From: Enteractinococcus helveticum
GTDB lineage: Bacteria; Actinomycetota; Actinomycetes; Actinomycetales; Micrococcaceae
Assembly (NCBI RefSeq): GCF_020742345.1
Contig: NZ_DYXC01000027.1
Coordinates: 1-34,699 of the forward strand
Reading direction: 5' to 3'
Length of the DNA stretch: 34,699 bases
Shown: in pieces, positions 1-8,199 of the stretch
How positions within the stretch are numbered: the first letter of the stretch is position 1
Layout: each line of letters opens with the position of its first letter
Program-made: the position numbers and the translations under genes
Notes under the pieces: model-generated
The model's input: only the letters and a program-made list of their open reading frames with translations
Told to the model about the DNA's origin: nothing
Databases searched by the model: none

Positions 1-1095
1 GCCTGTTTCAGCCAGTTGGCGTGCTAACGTGCCAACAATTCGGGTTCCCGAAGCTCCAATCGGATGTCCCAGCGCAATTGCACCGCCACGAGGATTCACT
101 CGGTCGAGCTCAACGCCCAGCTCCTTGGCCGATTGCAGCGAGACGGACGCAAAAGCTTCGTTAATTTCCACGACCTGCAACTCGGCGGTGTCATAACCGG
201 CCTTCTTGAGTGCACAGCGGATCGCATTGGCCGGTTGTGAGTGCAGCTGCACATCTGGTCCGGCAACGAATGCCGTGGATTCAATCCGTGCCAGCGGCTT
301 CAACCCCATGCGCTCGACCGCTGCCTGAGACACCACCACAACGGCTGCAGCGCCATCGGTGATTTGTGAGGCATTGCCCGCCGTCACGGTGCCATCCGGG
401 GTAAACGCCGGGCGCAGGTTAGCTAGCGATTCGGCGGTAGCATCACCACGCACTCCGTCGTCGTACTCGATGACTATTTCCCCGCGACGGGTCTTGACGG
501 TATAGGGTGCGATCTCGTCGGCGAGAAACGCTTGGTGCTGTACCGCCCGCTGATGCGACTGGGCCGCGTAGGCGTCTTGGTCGCATCGGTTGAGCCCTAA
601 CTGGCTATTGCCCTGATCAGTCAACGTGCCCATGGCGATGCGTTCGAACGCATCAGTGAGTCCATCATGATCAACGGTGTCTTGAAAATTTGCGACCCCG
701 TATTTGGTAGCCGAGCGCAGCGTTGCCACGTGCGGCGCCTGCGACATGGATTCTTGCCCGACGGCGACCACAACTTCCGCTTCGCCAGCGTTGATCAGTC
801 GGTTGGCTTGCGAAATCGCCTCGGTACCCGATAAGCACACCACATTGAGCGTCTGGGCGGGTGTATTGAAGCCAATCCCGGCAGCCACCGCGGTCTGTCG
901 CGCAGGGTTCTGCCCCGCTCCAGCCTGCAATACTTGGCCGGCAATCACCTGATCAACGTTGTCGGCAGAGATGCCCGCGCGTTCTAGCGCTGCGGACACT
1001 GCGTGCGCGCCGAGATCAACGGCTGCTTCGGTGGCCAACTGGCCGGTGAATTTGGCAAATGGGGTCCGCGCGTATCCTGCAATATAGGCGGTCAT
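1..1095 (-). CDS. acetyl-CoA C-acetyltransferase (thiolase), 3' end beyond window
   Basis: Thiolase II, joining or splitting acetoacetyl-CoA and acetyl-CoA. The first 365 residues are present; the C-terminal part, with the second catalytic cysteine, lies off the left edge. The catalytic loop NVVCLSGTEA puts the nucleophilic Cys at about residue 87. The EINEAFA motif and the GHPIGASG histidine motif follow in the expected order. The ATG overlaps the stop of the upstream CoA-transferase subunit B gene as ATGA (1092-1095), so the three genes scoA-scoB-thiolase are translationally coupled. With SCOT this makes a route from acetoacetate to two acetyl-CoA. A beta-ketoadipyl-CoA thiolase (PcaF) is the main alternative, but the ScoA-like partner favours acetoacetate. 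Confidence 0.9.
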   Translation of the reverse strand, partial: MTAYIAGYARTPFAKFTGQLATEAAVDLGAHAVSAALERAGISADNVDQVIAGQVLQAGAGQNPARQTAVAAGIGFNTPAQTLNVVCLSGTEAISQANRLINAGEAEVVVAVGQESMSQAPHVATLRSATKYGVANFQDTVDHDGLTDAFERIAMGTLTDQGNSQLGLNRCDQDAYAAQSHQRAVQHQAFLADEIAPYTVKTRRGEIVIEYDDGVRGDATAESLANLRPAFTPDGTVTAGNASQITDGAAAVVVVSQAAVERMGLKPLARIESTAFVAGPDVQLHSQPANAIRCALKKAGYDTAELQVVEINEAFASVSLQSAKELGVELDRVNPRGGAIALGHPIGASGTRIVGTLARQLAETG

Positions 1096-1739
1096 GCGGC
1101 TACCTCCTCCAGTTCCACAGCAAAGTCAGCACCGGTAATCTCTTGCAGCTCATCCACCGTGTGGCCGGGAGCAATTCGACGCAGCACCAGTTGGTGATCA
1201 ACGACGTCGAACACTGCCCGGTCGGTGATAATGCGGTCAACGACGCCCGCTCCAGTCAGTGGCAACGTACATTCGGTGACAATTTTCGGTGAGCCATCTT
1301 TAGCAACGTGATCGGTCATAACCACCACGTGCGGGGTGCCCGCCACCAGATCCATGGCGCCACCCATGCCTTTTACAAGCTTGCCCGGGATTTGCCAGTT
1401 CGCTAGGTCGCCGTTTGAAGCAACCTGCATGGCCCCCAAGATCGCGGTTTTGACGTGACCGCCGCGGATCATCCCAAACGAGGTGGCCGAATCAAAAAAG
1501 CTACCGCCCGGTTCGACCGTCACCGTCTGTTTGCCAGCATTAATCAGATCGGCATCTTCTTCACCCTCGTACGGGAAAGGCCCCATGCCGAGCAGCCCAT
1601 TTTCGGATTGCAATTTGACCGAGACGCCCTCGGGCAGATTATTTGCCACCAGGGTTGGCATCCCAATGCCAAGGTTGACGTACTGGCCATCGGTGAGTTC
1701 TGCTGCGGCAATGGCTGCCATTTCATCGCGGGTCCACAT
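1092..1739 (-). CDS. scoB: 3-oxoacid CoA-transferase subunit B
   Basis: Beta subunit of succinyl-CoA:3-oxoacid CoA-transferase (215 aa, normal length), which moves CoA from succinyl-CoA to acetoacetate. The SENG motif (LQSENGLLGMGP) carries the glutamate that forms the enzyme-CoA thioester. The GMGGAMDLV stretch is also typical. Its start overlaps the stop of the alpha-subunit gene by one base (TAATG), and its stop overlaps the thiolase start (ATGA). This tight packing shows one operon, with probable 1:1 production of the subunits. PcaJ of the beta-ketoadipate pathway is the closest alternative. Confidence 0.93.
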   Translation of the reverse strand: MWTRDEMAAIAAAELTDGQYVNLGIGMPTLVANNLPEGVSVKLQSENGLLGMGPFPYEGEEDADLINAGKQTVTVEPGGSFFDSATSFGMIRGGHVKTAILGAMQVASNGDLANWQIPGKLVKGMGGAMDLVAGTPHVVVMTDHVAKDGSPKIVTECTLPLTGAGVVDRIITDRAVFDVVDHQLVLRRIAPGHTVDELQEITGADFAVELEEVAA

Positions 1740-2449
1740 TATGATGCAACCTCCTGCAGGGAGCGGACAGTAACGTTTTCAATTTCCTTGACCGGATCAG
1801 CATCCACGAGCGCCTGGACGAAGATACCCGGGGTATGGACCAGTTCGGGATCCATGAAATCGTCGAGCATGTGCTCAGCTTCGGCCAGCGTGAACTGACC
1901 CGACATGGCTGCCAGTGGATTGAAGTTCATAGCGGTCTTGCGGTACCGCAGGTTGCCTTCTGTATCGGCTGTGTGCGCTTTGACCAGGGCGATATCAGCG
2001 CGGATACCTTTTTCCATAATGGCACGCTGACCGTTGAAGACCTGTTCTTCTTTGCCCTCGGCAATTTCGGTGCCAACACCCGTTGCGGTGAAAAACGCCG
2101 GAATACCAACGCCGCCAGCACGCAGTCGTTCGGCCAGTGTGCCTTGCGGCGAGAACTCCACTTCGAGCTCACCGGAGAGATACTGTTGTGCAAACAGGCT
2201 GTTTTCTCCCACATAGGAGGCAATGACCTTGGAAACCTGCTGGTTTTCTAACAGGATCCCCAAACCCTTGCCGTCGACACCCATGTTATTGGAAACGATG
2301 GTGAGATCCTTGGCTCCCGTGTCACGCAGGGCATGAATCAAACGGGTGGGGTTCCCGGAGAGCCCAAATCCACCGACGGCGATGGTCATTCCATCTTCTA
2401 CGACGCTGGCCAGTGCCGCCAGCGCATCATCTTGGTACTTCAAGTGCAT
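1739..2449 (-). CDS. scoA: 3-oxoacid CoA-transferase subunit A
   Basis: Alpha subunit of the SCOT-type CoA-transferase (236 aa). Recognisable blocks are GGFGLSGNP near residue 27, ASYVGENSLF, PQGTLAERLRAGG, GIPAFFTATGVGT and HTPGIFVQ. The text is much closer to the ScoA type (ASYVGEN, TATGVGT) than to PcaI, so acetoacetate is the likelier substrate than beta-ketoadipate. It is the first gene of scoA-scoB-thiolase and is divergent from an IclR regulator with about 150 bp between them. An AAAAGGG lies just upstream of the ATG. Control by the neighbouring IclR protein is inferred from gene order and from palindromes in the intergenic region. Confidence 0.93.
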   Translation of the reverse strand: MHLKYQDDALAALASVVEDGMTIAVGGFGLSGNPTRLIHALRDTGAKDLTIVSNNMGVDGKGLGILLENQQVSKVIASYVGENSLFAQQYLSGELEVEFSPQGTLAERLRAGGVGIPAFFTATGVGTEIAEGKEEQVFNGQRAIMEKGIRADIALVKAHTADTEGNLRYRKTAMNFNPLAAMSGQFTLAEAEHMLDDFMDPELVHTPGIFVQALVDADPVKEIENVTVRSLQEVAS

Positions 2450-2464
2450 ACCCTTTTCTCATCT

Positions 2465-2599
2465 GTCCACGATGTGGTGATTGCTGACTCTGCTAATGAA
2501 CCTACTGATGGCCTTATCAATGAACAAGTGTTCCCTACATTTTCCATGTCAACTGCTCAGAAGGTGACAAGAGACACAGATAGTGTTCATAATGTGGAC
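2465..2599. promoter_or_regulatory. divergent scoA/iclR control region with two IclR-like palindromes
   Basis: The intergenic stretch holds an inverted repeat CCAC-GAT-GTGG (inside 2465-2479) near scoA. At 2585-2599, ending right before the chosen iclR ATG, it holds the imperfect palindrome GTTCATAATGTGGAC. The latter matches the ureide-island operator consensus (TTCCACAATRTGAAA, read on the other strand) at 12 of 15 positions, the former at 10 of 15. Neither has the 21-bp-spaced partner seen in the ureide island. They are likely binding sites for the adjacent IclR protein; this is inference from pattern only. Confidence 0.4.
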
Positions 2600-3385
2600 A
2601 TGGTGAAAAAAGGAGCCGGTGTCCAAGTACTGTCCCGCGCAGCAGCGTTATTGCGAGTGGTCTCTGGTGCTATGCCCGAGGGCATCACAACCTCGGATGC
2701 TGCCCGCCAGTCTGACATGGCACGGCCCACAGCGCATCGCATCCTGGACTCCTTGGCCGCTGAAGGATTCTGTGACCAGGATGCCAAATCCGGCCGGTGG
2801 CTGCTGGGCCCGGAGCTCTTCTTATTGGGCAATATCGCCGGCGCCCGGTACGACGTCACCGAGACCGCACAAAAACATGTGCACGCCTTAGCGCAGCAAA
2901 CCGAAGAATCCGCGTTCTTCTCCACCCTGCGCGGCCATGAGACCGTATGTTTAGTCCGTGAGGACGGCGCATTCCCCATCCGGTCCTTCGTACTGTATGA
3001 GGGACGGCGATTTCCGCTCGGCGTCGCCTCTGCTGGCCTGGCAATCCTGGCGTTCATGCCGCAACGCCAGGTTGAAGACTACCTTGCTGAACATGATCTG
3101 ATCGCCGAGTATTCGGCCACCCATAGCCCAGCGTCAATCCGTGAGCGCATTGCCGACGGCCGTCATAAAGGATATGTAACCAACCCGGGCCTGATCGTTG
3201 AAGGCAGCTGGGGGATAGCGGCTCCAGTCTTCGACGCCACGGGATTTCCTGCCGGTGCGCTGAGCCTGACTGGTATTGAGCAACGGTTCAAACAACCTCG
3301 TCGAGACGAGATGGGCAGGTTGCTGATGCACCACGCACATGAATTATCCCAGGCTCTCCAACAGCAAGCGTGGAATCAACGGTGA
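2600..3385 (+). CDS. IclR-family transcriptional regulator of the sco block
   Basis: IclR-type regulator, 261 aa from the ATG at 2600. The winged helix-turn-helix covers about residues 10-70 (VQVLSRAAALLRVV, then TSDAARQSDMARPTAHRILDS). The C-terminal effector-binding domain follows, ending in the typical GGSWGIAAP-like and ALSLTG blocks. An in-frame extension upstream (ATG at 2546, or further) lacks a Shine-Dalgarno, and family members usually begin 8-15 residues before the VQVL-type segment, so 2600 is preferred. No Shine-Dalgarno precedes 2600 either, so a leaderless transcript is possible. Divergent position suggests control of scoA-scoB-thiolase; the effector could be an aromatic or 3-oxo acid, but the sequence does not tell. 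Confidence 0.88.
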   Translation: MVKKGAGVQVLSRAAALLRVVSGAMPEGITTSDAARQSDMARPTAHRILDSLAAEGFCDQDAKSGRWLLGPELFLLGNIAGARYDVTETAQKHVHALAQQTEESAFFSTLRGHETVCLVREDGAFPIRSFVLYEGRRFPLGVASAGLAILAFMPQRQVEDYLAEHDLIAEYSATHSPASIRERIADGRHKGYVTNPGLIVEGSWGIAAPVFDATGFPAGALSLTGIEQRFKQPRRDEMGRLLMHHAHELSQALQQQAWNQR

Positions 3386-3453
3386 TGAGACCTTTTTCCC
3401 CGGGCCGTAGAACGCTAGTCTGCTAGCACGCTTGACTTTGGAGAAAGAAACGG

Positions 3454-4251
3454 ATGAATCTTCACGCTGCAGTTATCCAGTACGCTCCAACAACTAATAA
3501 AGACGAGAATCTGGGGCTCCTCAAACAACTCATCGGTGACGCCGCCGACCAGGGCGCAGACCTGGCGGTGCTGCCAGAGTATGCCACCTATACCAAACCG
3601 GATATTGACGCAACGTATGTGGAAAATGCCGAAGAGCTCGACGGCCGTACGGTCACCACCTTGCGGACGCTGAGCGCCGAACAGCATATTGCCATCATCG
3701 CAGGCCTGAATGAACCCAATGGCCAGGGGCGTGTATTCAATACCCTGGTTGGGGTTCAAGACGGCGAAGTCAAGGCCACCTATCGCAAACTGCACCTTTA
3801 TGATGCTTTCGGGGCCCAAGAATCCAAATGGATCGAACCTGGTGCCATCGCCGAACCGCAGCTCATGGAAGTCAAGGGCCTTAAGATTGGTTTGCAAACC
3901 TGTTATGACCTGCGCTTTCCGGAAGTCTCCCGGGTGTTGGTTGATGCTGGGGCAGACGTATTGGCGCTTCCCGCTGCCTGGGTTCCAGGCCCGTTAAAAG
4001 AAAACCATTGGACGACATTGCTGCGTGCTCGTGCCATCGAGAACACGGTCTATGTTGTAGCCGCTGGCCAATCCGCGCCAACCGGTGTTGGTCATAGCTC
4101 AATCATCGATCCGATGGGCAACACCATTGCCATGATTGGCGATGACGTCGGTATCGCACGAGCAGACCTTAGCCCAGAACGCATAGCAAATACCCGGGCA
4201 ATAAACCCCGCGTTGGCCGGACGACGCTTCACTGTCCAACCGAAAGTCTAA
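3454..4251 (+). CDS. carbon-nitrogen hydrolase, deaminated glutathione amidase/Nit2-like
   Basis: Nitrilase-superfamily amidase of 265 aa, a cytosolic single-domain alpha-beta-beta-alpha fold. The catalytic triad is visible in order: Glu42 in LPEYATY, Lys112 in YRKLHLYDAF and Cys150 in LQTCYDLRFPE. The KLHLYD and CYDLRFPE blocks are those of the Nit1/Nit2 branch (deaminated glutathione or omega-amidase), which repairs or recycles 2-oxo-acid amides, rather than true nitrilases. A GGAG lies about ten bases before the ATG. It stands alone between the IclR gene and the ATP-sulfurylase-like gene, 68 bp after the former. The exact amide substrate cannot be read from the sequence. Confidence 0.88.
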   Translation: MNLHAAVIQYAPTTNKDENLGLLKQLIGDAADQGADLAVLPEYATYTKPDIDATYVENAEELDGRTVTTLRTLSAEQHIAIIAGLNEPNGQGRVFNTLVGVQDGEVKATYRKLHLYDAFGAQESKWIEPGAIAEPQLMEVKGLKIGLQTCYDLRFPEVSRVLVDAGADVLALPAAWVPGPLKENHWTTLLRARAIENTVYVVAAGQSAPTGVGHSSIIDPMGNTIAMIGDDVGIARADLSPERIANTRAINPALAGRRFTVQPKV

Positions 4252-4455
4252 TATTCAGGCCCCAATCATGGACTCCGTCGCGGATTCGAATAAATCTCAC
4301 CCCGGCGGTGACAAATCGTTGTCGTGACAACATGACTTCCGACAGGGGATATGGACAGTTCCTTTTTGTGAAACCTGGCAGTACCATCCGATGTATATGT
4401 GCTCGTGATGAGGGTCACAGAGCTTGGATGGAACTTCAAGTCAAGAAGGGGAGCA

Positions 4456-6165
4456 ATGGTAGAACAAGCATTGGTACTGGATCAAGAAAAATTCGCGACC
4501 TATCCGCAACAGCCCCACGGTGGCAAGCTCGTGGACCGCGTGGCAACAGGCGAGGTGCGAAAACAAGGACTGCAAAGAGCCCAAACCGTACCGAAGATCA
4601 TGGTGGATCTTGAAGCCGCTATTACTTTAGAACTGATTGCTACCGGCGTCCTTTCGCCCAATGAAGGCTTCATGAATGAGCAAGAATACCTCTCCTGTTT
4701 AGAAACCGGGCGCATGACAAACGGCTTACCTTGGCCGGTTCCTTTGAGTTTCGCCCCGATCGGTGAACGCAATAGCCAAGTCGTCAAATCCCTGTCCGTC
4801 GGGGACGAAGTAGCCTTGATCGACGAAGACCATAAACCCATCGCGCTGCTACACCTGGACGATATTTTCTCCTACGACAGAGCCCACCGTGCCAAACATA
4901 TTTTCGGCACCACGGATCGCAAACACCCCGGTGTCGATGCCATCTATCGGCGCATGGGAGATACCGCACTAGCCGGGAAAATCACGTTGTTGAATCGACC
5001 CGACTGGGGACCGTTTGAAGGTATGCGGATGGAACCCAAAGAAACCTGGCAGCTTTTCTATGAAGAGCAAAAGTACACCAGTGTGGCAGGATTCGTAACC
5101 GGGGCAAACCCAATGCACCGCGGCCATGAATACATGCAAAAGAACCTCTTAGAAGAGGTTGACGCGTTGCTGTTGTTGCCGCTGGTAGAAATGGCCAAAC
5201 GTGAATATACCCGCCATGAGTTCCGGATGCTGGCGTATCGAAGTGTACTGGATGAATACTATCCATCAGATCGAACCATCATGTTTCCGTTGCGGGTGAC
5301 CTATGTATTTGCAGGTCCACGCGAAGCAGTACTTCATGCGCTCATTTTGAAAAATCTTGGATGCACGCACAAGATCGTTGGTCGCGACTATGCCGGCGTG
5401 GGGGACTACTACGAGCTCTATGAAAGCCAAAGCATTTTCGATGAGTTCACCCCCGAAGAGTTGGGCATCGATATTCGATTCTTCAACGAGGTGTTTTACT
5501 GCGTACGCTGTGCTCAGCCAACAACCTTGAAAACCTGCGCACACGATGACAGCACACGGATCTACATTTCAGGCTCGGGGATTCGTGAACTGTTGCGCCA
5601 CGGTTTCATTCCTCCCGAAGAGATTGCTCGCCCAGAATCAGGACGCATCGGCATCCAAGGAGTCCAGCCGAAAGGGCTCAACGACGACGGCGAATCGGTC
5701 AAGCCAGCTGGCAAATTGATCCAGACCATGTTCCCGTACTATCTCACGCACAAGGGCATCGGTGGGCGTCGACGTGAACAACCGTTGAATCCAGATGACC
5801 TGACCAAAGATGATATCGAAGCCATCATGCTCGACATCCACGAAAACGCGGGACTCATTTATAAACAGACCGCTGAAGAGTACGCTCGAACCGCAGATAT
5901 CAATCGCGTCAGACAGCCGGCATGGGTGGAAAAAGCTCACGCTGACGTGCTGAAAGAACAAGAACTGGTTATCCGAACCTTAGAAGAAAAGGTCGCCAAT
6001 GCGTCCTCGGAAGCCTCCGATGAGTTCATGTATCAGGATCGCGAAGAGGCACAAAACGAATTAGATATCGCCAAGAAGATCCTCACAGAAGCTGGCGAAC
6101 CCATCACCCAAGACAAAACAGCACATCGGGTGTGGAATATCGCGCCCTACGATCACTATTACTAG
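4456..6165 (+). CDS. ATP sulfurylase-like protein with C-terminal extension
   Basis: Sulfate adenylyltransferase family, 569 aa. The start at 4456 is chosen because AAGGGGAG precedes it; an in-frame ATG further upstream has none. The ATPS core spans about residues 1-395: a PUA-like N-terminal part, then TGANPMHRGHE (216-225), VGRDYAGVGDYYE (308-320), a cysteine cluster CVRC-x8-C (349-361) that could hold zinc, and ISGSGIREL (371-379). The usual QxRNPxHRxH segment reads FVTGANPMHRGH: Asn, Pro and the HxGH histidines are kept, but Gln and Arg of QxRN are gone. About 170 extra residues follow (400-569), Lys/Glu-rich and partly coiled-coil-like, ending in WNIAPYDHYY. No PAPS reductase, cysD/N or APS kinase lies nearby. 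It may make APS, work in reverse, or adenylylate something else. Confidence 0.8.
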   Translation: MVEQALVLDQEKFATYPQQPHGGKLVDRVATGEVRKQGLQRAQTVPKIMVDLEAAITLELIATGVLSPNEGFMNEQEYLSCLETGRMTNGLPWPVPLSFAPIGERNSQVVKSLSVGDEVALIDEDHKPIALLHLDDIFSYDRAHRAKHIFGTTDRKHPGVDAIYRRMGDTALAGKITLLNRPDWGPFEGMRMEPKETWQLFYEEQKYTSVAGFVTGANPMHRGHEYMQKNLLEEVDALLLLPLVEMAKREYTRHEFRMLAYRSVLDEYYPSDRTIMFPLRVTYVFAGPREAVLHALILKNLGCTHKIVGRDYAGVGDYYELYESQSIFDEFTPEELGIDIRFFNEVFYCVRCAQPTTLKTCAHDDSTRIYISGSGIRELLRHGFIPPEEIARPESGRIGIQGVQPKGLNDDGESVKPAGKLIQTMFPYYLTHKGIGGRRREQPLNPDDLTKDDIEAIMLDIHENAGLIYKQTAEEYARTADINRVRQPAWVEKAHADVLKEQELVIRTLEEKVANASSEASDEFMYQDREEAQNELDIAKKILTEAGEPITQDKTAHRVWNIAPYDHYY

Positions 6166-6183
6166 GACGCGCTGCAATAGCAA

Positions 6184-6226
6184 AGAGCTCAGCCGCCAAC
6201 ACATCGTGGGTTGGCGGCTGAACTCT
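6184..6226. terminator. bidirectional hairpin terminator between convergent genes
   Basis: Inverted repeat with 17-bp arms (6184-6200 and 6210-6226) and one mismatch, the core being AGCCGCCAAC/GTTGGCGGCT around a 9-base loop. It sits between the end of the ATP-sulfurylase-like gene and the end of the flavin monooxygenase gene, so it can stop both transcripts. No strong T-run follows on either side. Confidence 0.75.
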
Positions 6227-6253
6227 ACTGATCAGTGCCGAGTTTGTCAGCGC

Positions 6254-7663
6254 TTAGTTTGCGCTGACAGATTCGGTAGCGTCTTCGTCATCAAGCATCT
6301 TTGCTATCTCGTCTTTTTCAGGTTGTGACAGATAACGTTGCAACGAGTCATCGAGCTCGCGCATCCAGGGGGTGTGATGCTGTGCCGCCATCGTTCCTGT
6401 CATAACTGAACGGTATTGCTTATCGCGGTAGGTCAGCACGTTTTCGGCTTTATCGCGCTGCCACGCGAGGAAAATCTCTACAACAGAGTCGAGATCGAAC
6501 ATAGGGTAGTCGCTGTTTTCGATCAGATCACGAATGTAGTCGGCTTGGAAACGAACTTCGTCTTCCATGCAGGCCAATTCGCTGAAGCGTTTCGACCACG
6601 CCTCAATATGTGCTGCACGGTCTTGCGCGGACGGTAGTGCTGTGCGGCCAAGGATGAGGTCGCGAACATACCAGGCCTGGGCATCAAACATATTGAAGGT
6701 AAACCACTGGTCTTGTGCACCCAGATAGTACAGTTTCGGATTTTCTTGCCAGACGACGCCGCGGTAGAGGCCGCTAGGATACACGTTGTTTGGCGAGTCG
6801 ATGGCTAGGTCGCTTGGTAAGAATGGGTATTTATGAATGTAGCCAGTGCACATGACAATCGAATCAAATTCACGGACTTCACCGTTGACAAAGTGCACTG
6901 TATTGCCATCAATGCGCTGGACCAGGGGTAGTTCTTCCATGCCTTGAGGCCAGGCGTGTCCGAGGGGGTTGGACCGGTAACTCAGCGTAACGCTGCGAGC
7001 GCCCATCTTATATGCCTGGACGCCGATATCTTCGGCCGAGTATGAGGAACCGATCATCAGGACACGTTGATCTGCCAGCTTTTCGGCACCTCGGAAATCG
7101 TGTGCGTGTTCTACCGAGCCCGGGAAGGTCTCGATGCCTTCAAATGATGGGGCATTTGGGAAGCTGAAGTGACCAGTGGCTACGATGACTCGATCGAATT
7201 CCGACGACGAAGTGGTCCGGTTCTTGAGATCTTCTACCGTGACCGTGAAAGTGCCGGTAGTTTCGTTGTATTGTACCCAACGCGCTGCTGTTGCGAAGTG
7301 GACTTTGTCTTTTGTGTTGCTTGAGCGTAAGCGACCATCAATGTAATCCCATAACACTTCACGTGGTGGGTAAGACGAGATAGGACGGCCGAAGTGCTCA
7401 TCAAACGTATACTCTGCGAACTCGAGAGCCTCCTTTGGAGCGTTCGACCAGAGGTTTCGGTACATTGAAGAATGCACCGGCTCACCGTATTGGTCCAGAC
7501 CGGTGCGCCACGAGTAATTCCACTGCCCTCCCCAGTCGTCTTGCTTCTCATAGCAAACGATTTCAGGGATTTCTGCCCCGGCACGTTCTGCCGATTCAAA
7601 AGCTCTCAATGCTGCCAGACCGCTCGGGCCGGCTCCGATAATCGCAATACGCTGTCTTTCCAC
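6254..7663 (-). CDS. tmm: flavin-containing monooxygenase, trimethylamine monooxygenase-like
   Basis: Class B FAD/NADPH monooxygenase of 469 aa. The FAD-binding GAGPSG is at residues 10-15, the FMO fingerprint FPGSVEHAHDF at 180-190, and the NADPH-binding GSSYSAED at 205-212. The segments DDWGGQWNYSWRTGLDQYG, VHSSMYRNLWSNAPKE and SSYPPREVLWDYI resemble bacterial Tmm, which oxidises trimethylamine to its N-oxide and can also oxidise dimethyl sulfide; substrate assignment is by family resemblance only. The start is GTG with AAAGGA four bases before. It is a single gene: no TMAO demethylase or TMA transporter lies beside it. The 536-bp region upstream may hold its promoter. Confidence 0.82.
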   Translation of the reverse strand: MERQRIAIIGAGPSGLAALRAFESAERAGAEIPEIVCYEKQDDWGGQWNYSWRTGLDQYGEPVHSSMYRNLWSNAPKEALEFAEYTFDEHFGRPISSYPPREVLWDYIDGRLRSSNTKDKVHFATAARWVQYNETTGTFTVTVEDLKNRTTSSSEFDRVIVATGHFSFPNAPSFEGIETFPGSVEHAHDFRGAEKLADQRVLMIGSSYSAEDIGVQAYKMGARSVTLSYRSNPLGHAWPQGMEELPLVQRIDGNTVHFVNGEVREFDSIVMCTGYIHKYPFLPSDLAIDSPNNVYPSGLYRGVVWQENPKLYYLGAQDQWFTFNMFDAQAWYVRDLILGRTALPSAQDRAAHIEAWSKRFSELACMEDEVRFQADYIRDLIENSDYPMFDLDSVVEIFLAWQRDKAENVLTYRDKQYRSVMTGTMAAQHHTPWMRELDDSLQRYLSQPEKDEIAKMLDDEDATESVSAN

Positions 7664-8148
7664 AGTGTCCTTTCGTTAATTTATGCATGCCGGTTAGGCG
7701 GCGGAGGCAATCTCAGCAAAATTGCGTAGCCTCTACGCCCCACGAACTCCGTGGTACCAGGGTGGTGCCGTTCTTCCGGGAACGGGCAGAATAAAACCCC
7801 GGCAGAATGCCTTATTTGGACATGCTGAACAAACTCACCGTATCAACTTGGAAAAATTCATGGCGCTTATGACTTTTCCGTCGGGCAGGTTCGGCCTGGC
7901 ATAGTTGGTTGGCATAGACCGGGCAGGGTATTGCATGAGCATGCCACGTGCCGCCCGGGTGTGGGCTCCTTGGCTGGTTGGTGATCGCTGGCTAGCGGAG
8001 CTTCGTTGCGAAAATGCTGTGGAGCGGCATTATTAGCAAGCCGGAGTTACCTCAGGAGCATTCTTTAAGTACCCTGTCCTCTGGTCGATAAGAATCAAGT
8101 TATCGTCACTCTAGACTTGATCAATAGCGTGAAATGCGACACACTTAA
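7664..8148. other. gene-free divergent region upstream of tmm-like gene and peroxiredoxin
   Basis: No convincing reading frame here. A short hairpin CCGTTC-TTCCGG-GAACGG lies at about 7770-7787, beside AGGGTGGTGCCG, which resembles part of a T-box antiterminator. There is no room for a T-box stem I and no amino-acid gene downstream, so I do not call one. CGCTggctAGCG near 7988 can also fold. The right end runs into the peroxiredoxin promoter and operator. Confidence 0.4.
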
Positions 8149-8184
8149 TTTCACAGTAGTGAATATAATTTCCACAATATGAAA
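8149..8184 (+). promoter_or_regulatory. peroxiredoxin promoter with tandem ureide-regulon operators around a TATAAT box
   Basis: A perfect -10 box TATAAT (8164-8169) is sandwiched between TTTCACAGTAGTGAA (8149-8163) and TTCCACAATATGAAA (8170-8184). The second is the ureide-island operator; as the 16-mer 8169-8184 it is identical to the one before hyi. The operator centres are 21 bp apart, two helical turns. Binding here would cover the -10 region and the transcription start, so repression is expected. The Shine-Dalgarno AAGGAGG begins two bases after the operator. Confidence 0.75.
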
Positions 8185-8199
8185 TAAGGAGGGTCTGCT

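Noticed and set aside
7738..7790. T-box-like AGGGTGGTGCCG followed by a hairpin
   Set aside because: No stem I, no room for the specifier loop and no amino-acid or tRNA ligase gene downstream.
7722..7904. 60-codon open frame upstream of the peroxiredoxin
   Set aside because: No Shine-Dalgarno, no protein-like composition and no neighbour support.
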